Source of the DNA: Synergistaceae bacterium
Lineage (GTDB): Bacteria > Synergistota > Synergistia > Synergistales > Aminobacteriaceae
Reading direction: 5' to 3'
Assembly: GCA_018436595.1 (NCBI GenBank)
Contig: JAHDLC010000036.1
Span: 1-64,000 of the forward strand
Length of the DNA: 64,000 nucleotides
Within the stretch, counting starts at the first letter, position 1, and each line of letters opens with the position of its first letter. A program made the translations under genes and the position numbers. The notes under the pieces are model-generated. The model ran no database searches and was not told where the DNA came from. It saw only the letters and a program-made list of their open reading frames with translations. This document shows positions 58,782 through 64,000 of this stretch, in pieces.

Positions 58782-60848
58782 CTAGAGGAACTCCAGGGGG
58801 CAGAAGTCCTTCAGGAAGGATTTCACCCCGTACTGTTCGAACGCCACGGTGCAGGTTTCCTCATCCTCCGATTGCACGACGCCCTCCCCGTATTTCGGGT
58901 GGCGGACTTTTACCGGGGTCCCCTCCGGCGACGGCGCCGAAGTCGAGTTGTCTTCCGCTCCACCGAAGACAGAGCCCCCACCGCCTCTTTCCCTGTTTTC
59001 CAGCAGCGCCCTGCAGTATGCCCGGATATCTCCCCCGCCCGGCCCGTCGTCGCCGCCTTCGAGCAGGCGGGACGGGATCATGGAGAGGAAGCCGCTCTTC
59101 CCGGGAAGAACCCGTACATCGCCGGGGTCGGTGTAGCAGGAGAGTTCGAGGTAGTCCTTCGCCCGGGTGATGCCGACGAAAAAGAGCCGTTTTTCTTCCT
59201 CCCGCCCCTCCGGTGAATAGGTGTGGAGGGGGATGAGCCCCTCGTTGACCCCGATGATGAACACCACGGGAAACTCGAGCCCCTTGCAGGCGTGGAGGGT
59301 CAGGAGCCGGACCGAATCTCCGCTCCCCTCTTCGCCGCCGGAGGAGAAAAACTCCGTCCCGTACAGTGCCGAGGAGTTGAGAAATTCCGCTGCCTTTCCG
59401 GTATAGCTCCCCTCCCTCTCCCTGCAGAAGGCGTCCAGTTTCTCCAGAAATGCCAGGACAAGCCTGCGGTTTTCCGGAAAGGAGGCCGACGTGGGGGACA
59501 GCCGGTGTTCCAGCCCGAAATACTCGTAAATTTCGAGGGGGCCCCGGCCCGTTCCGGCCCATTCCGGGAAGGAGCGGACCCTGTCATACAGCTCCGATTC
59601 AGCCCCGACAGGATCTTTCGCCTCCGCGGGCGCCGGGCCGTCCCCGAAGCGGCCGTCGGTAAGGGCGGAGACCAGGCCGTTTCTGTCGGCCCCGTTCACC
59701 GAGGCGCTCAGCAGGCGGGCGAGCCACTGCAGCACAGGGATGTCCTTCAGGGTCTTCCGGACCGAAAGCGTGAAGGGAATTCCCTTCCGGCGGAAGACGG
59801 CCTGCAGGGGGCCCGACTGGCGCTGCATCCGGTAGAACACCGCCATGTCACCCCACGGCATCCCCCCGTCATGAAGCTCCTGAATCCTGTCCGCCAGGTA
59901 TTCCGCCTCCAGGAAGGGATTGAAGTGGTTCCGGATCACGATCCCCGCTCCCCGCTCCCGGGTGCCTTCCAGGTCCGAAGAATCCTGGAGGAAGCACCGG
60001 GCGGCCTCGAGAATGGTGGAGCTGGACCGGTAGTTGAGGGGAAGGGAGATCTCCGCGGCGCGGAACTCCCTGGCGAACCTGCGGAAGATGTCCCTGCTGC
60101 CTCCCCTCCAGCTGTAGATCACCTGGTTGGGGTCGCCCACGGCGAAGAGCTTCGTCTCCTCCGACGCCAGGGCGCGGATGAATTCCATCTGGGCCCCGTC
60201 GCAGTCCTGAAACTCGTCCACGATGATCCACCGGGGCGACCACCCGCTTGTCCCCGCCAGGGCCGCGGCGTTCCGGAGAAGGTCGTCGAAGTCCATGGCG
60301 TTCTGGAGCACTTTTTCCCGGGCGAGCAGCTCCACGAGCGCGGAGATGCCGTCCTCCCGCTTCATCCGGCCGAAGAGCGTCCTTCCCGCGGCACAGGCCT
60401 CCAGCCGCTTCATCAGCCTGTTTCGGTATTTTATGGTCAGCCCGTGCTCCACGATGAGCCGCTCGGCCATTTCCAGCAGGCCGTCGGGGTCGAGAACGGA
60501 GAAGGACGGGGTGTAGCCCAGGGTCTCCACGGGAAGGATACGTTGGAGCATTCTCATGGCCACGCTGTGGAAGGTGCCGAACCAGGCCGTGCTCTCCAGG
60601 GCGGCGCAGGGAGCGGCCGCGGCCAGGCGGCTCCGTATCTCGTCCGCAGCCTTGTTCGTGAAGGTCAGCACCACCATGTCCTCCAGGGGAACCCCGTTGA
60701 CCGTGTGCTCGTAGAGGGCCTTGCAGATGAGGACGGTGGTCTTGCCGCTTCCCACGCAGGCGTTGACGAGGGTGGCCCGGCCCTGTTCGAGCACCGCCTG
60801 CCGCTGGTAGGGGTTGAGCCTCTCCAGGAGGGATCCGGCGGACGTCAT
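58782..60848 (-). CDS. UvrD/Rep-type superfamily 1 DNA helicase
   Basis: This 688-aa ATP-dependent 3'-5' helicase has motif Q and Walker A LNPYQRQAVLEQ...VNACVGSGKTTVL, motif Ia LTFTNKAADEIRSRL, Walker B WIIVDEFQDCDGAQMEFI, motif III GDPNQVIYSWRGG, motif IV LPLNYRSSSTILEAA, motif V VRLLTLHACKGLEFPVVFIIG and motif VI EEEKRLFFVGITRAKDYLEL. The C-terminal 70 residues carry a Tudor-like RNA polymerase-binding piece (GTPVKVRHPKYGEGVVQSEDEETCTVAFEQYGVKSF) as in PcrA. It overlaps the upstream helicase gene by 4 nt. Confidence 0.93.
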   Translation of the reverse strand: MTSAGSLLERLNPYQRQAVLEQGRATLVNACVGSGKTTVLICKALYEHTVNGVPLEDMVVLTFTNKAADEIRSRLAAAAPCAALESTAWFGTFHSVAMRMLQRILPVETLGYTPSFSVLDPDGLLEMAERLIVEHGLTIKYRNRLMKRLEACAAGRTLFGRMKREDGISALVELLAREKVLQNAMDFDDLLRNAAALAGTSGWSPRWIIVDEFQDCDGAQMEFIRALASEETKLFAVGDPNQVIYSWRGGSRDIFRRFAREFRAAEISLPLNYRSSSTILEAARCFLQDSSDLEGTRERGAGIVIRNHFNPFLEAEYLADRIQELHDGGMPWGDMAVFYRMQRQSGPLQAVFRRKGIPFTLSVRKTLKDIPVLQWLARLLSASVNGADRNGLVSALTDGRFGDGPAPAEAKDPVGAESELYDRVRSFPEWAGTGRGPLEIYEYFGLEHRLSPTSASFPENRRLVLAFLEKLDAFCREREGSYTGKAAEFLNSSALYGTEFFSSGGEEGSGDSVRLLTLHACKGLEFPVVFIIGVNEGLIPLHTYSPEGREEEKRLFFVGITRAKDYLELSCYTDPGDVRVLPGKSGFLSMIPSRLLEGGDDGPGGGDIRAYCRALLENRERGGGGSVFGGAEDNSTSAPSPEGTPVKVRHPKYGEGVVQSEDEETCTVAFEQYGVKSFLKDFCPLEFL

Positions 60849-63169
60849 GGCCCCTCACCGCCTCCCGCCGACGGCACATCCCCGGGAGGCGGAAGGGTCT
60901 CGAAAAGACTGCCGATCGCCCAGAGGACCACCCTCTTGTCCAGGTGGTAGTCTCCCACGCAGGCAGGACAGCCGCCCCTGCACGGGCATCCCCGGATCAT
61001 CCGGTCCGCCCTGCGGAGAATGTCCCGCACCAGGGAGAACCCCTTGCGGGAGAACCCGAGGCCTCCGGCGTACATGTCGAAGACACACACGGACATCCTG
61101 CCCCCCTCGGGGCCGTCCCCGGCCAGGAGGGCGCTGCCCATGTCCTCCGGTGTGGCCATGGCGGCCATCATGGCGGCGTTCAGCAGGGCGAAGCTCAGCC
61201 CTTCGGCGTAGGTCTTCCGGAACTGGAATCCCGGCATCGGGGCAGGGGCCAGGGAGAGAAACAGGCGCCGCACCTCGCCGGGGAGGGCGATCCAGAATCC
61301 CTCCGTATCGAAGGATTTGCTCAGCGGACGGTCGAGCAGTTCCATGCCCAGGTTCTGGTGGTTGTGAAACTGCTGCCGCCGGAAGCCCACCGTGGTGTAG
61401 GCCACCCGCACGTCCCCGAGGCCGCAGAGGGTCCTGCCCAGGGGTTCGGTCTTCTCGTCCCTGATTTTGTGCACCTCGGTCATATCGCAGGAGACGGTGT
61501 AGTAATTTCCGTCCGTGGGCCGGGCCAGGGCCTCGGTGTGGTTCAGGTCCAGGCTCTCCACCAGGTACTGGAGCCCCTCGTGGAGGTAGACGGCGCCCCG
61601 GTAGATCTCCCGGAAGGCCTGGAGCTCGTCCATCTCCGTGAGAAGGGATCCGTCGGCTGCGTTCTTCAGCCTGTACCGGGTTCTGTCCATGTTGCGCAGG
61701 CTGATCTCCCCCGCCGGGTAGGCCCCTCCGGACCAGAAGTACTTTCCCTGCTCCTTCCGGAGCTCCTTTCCGGGAAGGAGGACGGGGACGATCTCCCCGA
61801 GGTCCGGGAAAAGGGCCCCGTCGTCCACGGAGAGGGGCAGCTCGGCCGCCGCGGCCCGCACGTGGGCCACCTGGATGAAGAGGTTGTCCGGGTCCACCAC
61901 GGCGCTTTCGCTCTCCCCCGAGAAGAGCCACTCCGGATCGATGGCGAGATACTGGTCCAGGGGCAGGTTGTCCAGCAGCAGGACCACCGACGCGCTCCTG
62001 TCCTTCCGCCCCGCCCGTCCCGCCTGCTGCCAGAAGGAAGCCCGGGTGCCGGGGAACCCCACGAGCACGGCCGTGTCGATCCGCCCGATGTCGATTCCCA
62101 GCTCCAGCACGTTGGTGGCCACGAGGCCCCGCAGCCTGCCCGACGCCATTTTCTCCTCGATGTCCCGCCGCTCCAGGGGCCTGTATCCTCCCCGATAGCC
62201 GGAGACCAGGGAGGCCATGTCCCGCCCTCCGGACTCCGGGGCTGATTCCTTCAGCCTGTCCCGGACTTCCTTCAGGACGACCTCCACGGCGTTCCGGGAT
62301 TTGCAGAAGGCCAGAAAGGGCGAGTTTTCCCGGACAAGCCGGGCGAGAAGCCCCGTGGCCTCCCGGGCCGGGGAGACGCGGAACTCCGTCCCCCGGGCGG
62401 TGGGGGGCTGCCAGAGGAAAAAGCGCTTTTCCGGCGACGGGGAGCCGTCCCGGGAGACATGGGAAAAGGGACGGCCGCAGATGTTCTCCGCGAGCTCCAC
62501 GGGGTTGGCGATGGTGGCGGAGCTGCACAGGAAGCGGGGCGAGGAGCCGTAGTACCCGCAGATCCGCCCGAGGCGCTTCATCACGTTGGCCAGATGGGAG
62601 CCGAAGGCCCCACGGTAGGAATGAAGCTCGTCCACCACGATGTACTTCAGGTTGGCGAAGAAAAAGCTGAAGCCGTAGCTGCCGTGGTTCGGCAGAAAGG
62701 TGGCGTTGAGCATTTCGGGGTTGGTGAGGACGATGTTCGCGCTGCTCCGGATGCGGCCCCGCTCGGCGGAGGGGGTGTCCCCGTCGTAGATCCCCGCCTG
62801 GAGGCGGGACGGGCCGAAGAATTCCAGGAGAGGGACGAAGCTCCGGAACTGGTCGCTCGCCAGCGCCTTCGTGGGGTACAGGAAGATCGCCCTGGCCGCC
62901 GGGTTCGTCAGTATCTCCTGCAGGACGGGGAGCAGGAAGCCCAGGGTCTTGCCGCTGGCCGTGGAGGTGGTGACGATCACGTTTTCGCCGTCCACGGCCC
63001 GGTCGAACATCTCTCCTTGGTGGGAATAGAGCATGCTGATCCCGCTGCGCTCCAGGAAGGCGCGCAGTTCGGGCAGCATCCTGTCCGGGAAGGGGGTGAA
63101 CACCGCTTCCCGCTTCGGGATCACCTGTTCGTGGACTATCTTCTTCCGGTACTCTTCCATGCCGGTCAT
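60845..63169 (-). CDS. MrfA/YprA-like DEAD/DEAH helicase with DUF1998 domain
   Basis: This 774-aa superfamily 2 helicase has Q-motif LYSHQGEMF, Walker A TSTASGKTLGFLLPVL, DELH box IVVDELHSYRGAFGSH, motif VI FWQQAGRAGRKDRSASVVLL and a C-terminal DUF1998 domain whose cysteines (IRGCPCRGGCPACVGDYHLDKR) bind zinc in relatives. B. subtilis MrfA works with exonuclease MrfB in mitomycin-lesion repair. No MrfB-type gene adjoins here. Instead a UvrD-like helicase is coupled by a 4-nt overlap. The ATG at 63169 follows GAGGG. Confidence 0.92.
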   Translation of the reverse strand: MTGMEEYRKKIVHEQVIPKREAVFTPFPDRMLPELRAFLERSGISMLYSHQGEMFDRAVDGENVIVTTSTASGKTLGFLLPVLQEILTNPAARAIFLYPTKALASDQFRSFVPLLEFFGPSRLQAGIYDGDTPSAERGRIRSSANIVLTNPEMLNATFLPNHGSYGFSFFFANLKYIVVDELHSYRGAFGSHLANVMKRLGRICGYYGSSPRFLCSSATIANPVELAENICGRPFSHVSRDGSPSPEKRFFLWQPPTARGTEFRVSPAREATGLLARLVRENSPFLAFCKSRNAVEVVLKEVRDRLKESAPESGGRDMASLVSGYRGGYRPLERRDIEEKMASGRLRGLVATNVLELGIDIGRIDTAVLVGFPGTRASFWQQAGRAGRKDRSASVVLLLDNLPLDQYLAIDPEWLFSGESESAVVDPDNLFIQVAHVRAAAAELPLSVDDGALFPDLGEIVPVLLPGKELRKEQGKYFWSGGAYPAGEISLRNMDRTRYRLKNAADGSLLTEMDELQAFREIYRGAVYLHEGLQYLVESLDLNHTEALARPTDGNYYTVSCDMTEVHKIRDEKTEPLGRTLCGLGDVRVAYTTVGFRRQQFHNHQNLGMELLDRPLSKSFDTEGFWIALPGEVRRLFLSLAPAPMPGFQFRKTYAEGLSFALLNAAMMAAMATPEDMGSALLAGDGPEGGRMSVCVFDMYAGGLGFSRKGFSLVRDILRRADRMIRGCPCRGGCPACVGDYHLDKRVVLWAIGSLFETLPPPGDVPSAGGGEGP

Positions 63170-63238
63170 GGAAACGCCCTCACTCGCCCGCCGGATATGG
63201 ATCCTCCGGATATGCCGGAAGACGGAACGGGCCAGGAA

Positions 63239-64000
63239 TCAATAATGGGACGTCCCCGTCCGGCTGTCGTACCCGGCCCGGGAGACGATCTCCTTCATGC
63301 GGCGGGCGCACTCAGTCAGAGTCTCCCTTGCGTCCATGGTGAGCACTTCCCGGTCCTTCATGACGATTTTGCCGTCGATGATCGAGTCGGTGACATCGTG
63401 CCCGTCGGCGCTCTCCACGACGGTGCTGACGATGTTCTGGGTGGGGAAAAGATGGGGCTGCTCAAGGTTCAGCAGGATCAGGTCAGCCTTCTTGCCCGTT
63501 TCCACAGTACCGGTGAGGGCGCTGTGTCCCATAGCGGCGCTCCCTCCGGCGGTGGCCATCTTGAGGAGCTCGGAGCACCTGAGAACCACGGGGTCGAACA
63601 CGGGCAGGCCCCAGTAGGCTATGGTCGCGCTGCGGAGGGTCTTCATCTCGTCGAAGAGGTTCGAGTTCGTGTTTCCGCTGCCGTCACAGCCGAGGCCGAT
63701 GCTGACGCCCGCCTCAAGCATCCGGGGTGTCTTCGGGAAGCCGTGGTTCGTGACGTTGGCCCGGGGGCAGTGGACCGCCTTCACCTGCCGCTCCGCCAGG
63801 AGGGTGATGTCATGTTCCGAAAGCACCACGTTGTGGGCCGTCAGGAGGTTCGGTCCGAGGGCTCCCATTTCGTCGAGAAACTCGGCTGGGCGCTTCCGGT
63901 AACGCTCCAGGCAGAAGCGGACTTCGTCCCGGTGCTCGCAGAGGTGGGCGTGGATCCCCGTGCTGTATTCCGCGGCCTTTTCCGCCGTTCTCCGGACCAG
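63239..64000 (-). CDS. Amidohydrolase (aminohydrolase/deaminase type), N-terminus beyond the window
   Basis: The C-terminal 253 codons are visible. The frame is open to the window edge, reading AEYSTGIHAHLCEHRDEVRFCLERY (HxH-type metal site region with HLCEH) and then GPNLLTAHNVVLSEHDITLLAERQVKAVHCPRANVTNHGFPKTPRMLEAGVSIGLGCDGSGNTNSNLFDEM. These are the His and Asp metal ligands and the substrate loop of the SsnA/TrzN/MTA-SAH deaminase group. The ending SALTGTVETGKKADLILLNLEQPHLFP is the family's usual one. The exact substrate, such as a purine or methylthioadenosine-type nucleoside, is not determined. It is not coupled to the helicase genes, which start 69 nt away. Confidence 0.9.
   Translation of the reverse strand: MVRRTAEKAAEYSTGIHAHLCEHRDEVRFCLERYRKRPAEFLDEMGALGPNLLTAHNVVLSEHDITLLAERQVKAVHCPRANVTNHGFPKTPRMLEAGVSIGLGCDGSGNTNSNLFDEMKTLRSATIAYWGLPVFDPVVLRCSELLKMATAGGSAAMGHSALTGTVETGKKADLILLNLEQPHLFPTQNIVSTVVESADGHDVTDSIIDGKIVMKDREVLTMDARETLTECARRMKEIVSRAGYDSRTGTSHY

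Noticed and set aside
59223-60950. 575-aa plus-strand ORF opposite the UvrD-like gene
   Set aside because: The composition is typical of an antisense shadow in high-GC DNA, and the opposite strand has a full set of helicase motifs.
1-64000. tRNA, rRNA or prophage genes
   Set aside because: No tRNA-like cloverleaf, rRNA segment, integrase of tyrosine type or phage structural gene was seen by reading; a tRNA scan was not possible here.

Overview
The window is a high-GC bacterial chromosome segment carrying the genes of a strictly fermentative, amino-acid- and peptide-using anaerobe. The evidence is a selenocysteine-dependent glycine/betaine-reductase component B, a formyl-THF ligase, an oligopeptide ABC operon with peptidases, and TRAP, TTT, SSS, BCCT and LysE transporters. 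This mix fits Synergistota (Aminivibrio/Aminobacterium-like) best. That placement is inference, since no rRNA or marker gene is present.

Layout. 0-5.3 kb (minus): a TRAP dicarboxylate-type transporter (dctM-P-Q), an IclR regulator overlapping panB, then the start of fhs. 5.6-8.6 kb: an IS1182-like element flanked by CTAG and broken by an IS3-family element. 8.7-16.7 kb (minus): a Cys-rich DUF6144-like protein, then a type I restriction-modification island (small ORF, DUF2806 protein, hsdM, hsdS, hsdR, zinc-protease-like gene). 16.9-25.2 kb (plus): a 418-aa protein of unknown family, a sodium symporter with an amidohydrolase, aspartokinase and homoserine dehydrogenase, an Lrp regulator and a LysE exporter. 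25.3-29.6 kb: a CHASE4-HAMP-PAS-GGDEF-EAL protein and a 5'-nucleotidase-like phosphoesterase, followed by a 500-bp tract of dispersed palindromic repeats.

30.2-38.4 kb (minus): a peptide operon of an M24 aminopeptidase, solute-binding protein, two permeases, two ATPases and a gamma-glutamyltransferase. 38.5-40.2 kb: a DUF3795 protein and an unknown. 40.3-44.5 kb (minus): betaine reductase component B (grdI, grdH with an in-frame UGA for Sec) and a BCCT betaine transporter, divergent from a two-component system (44.8-46.6 kb). 48.1-55.3 kb (plus): a catabolic operon with one strong promoter and an operator, containing Fe-alcohol dehydrogenase, a DapA-type aldolase, a 2-hydroxyacid dehydrogenase, a TTT transporter (tctB, frameshifted tctA, tctC) and a GntR/FCD regulator. 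55.4-57.4 kb: YbaK and FetAB. 57.6-64 kb: a small conserved protein behind a perfect palindrome, a lipoprotein, two overlapping helicase genes (UvrD-like and MrfA-like) and the end of an amidohydrolase.

The most interesting signal is a pair of matching transcription attenuators at 16.9 and 21.6 kb. Each has a -35/-10 promoter, a strong RBS, a 28-29 codon leader peptide and an intrinsic terminator just before the gene. Both peptides end in a Met-rich or Met-Thr run followed by a shared Asp-Pro-Pro-Gly segment. In both, the GACCCTCC that encodes Asp-Pro-Pro can pair with the terminator's 5' arm exactly 53 nt downstream, giving an antiterminator. One leader controls aspartokinase-homoserine dehydrogenase (codons Met-Thr-Met-Thr). 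The other controls the unknown 418-aa protein (codons Met-Met-Met), which suggests that this unknown protein belongs to methionine metabolism. Between them lies a separate folded DNA/RNA element with hairpins that carry AGGA loops.
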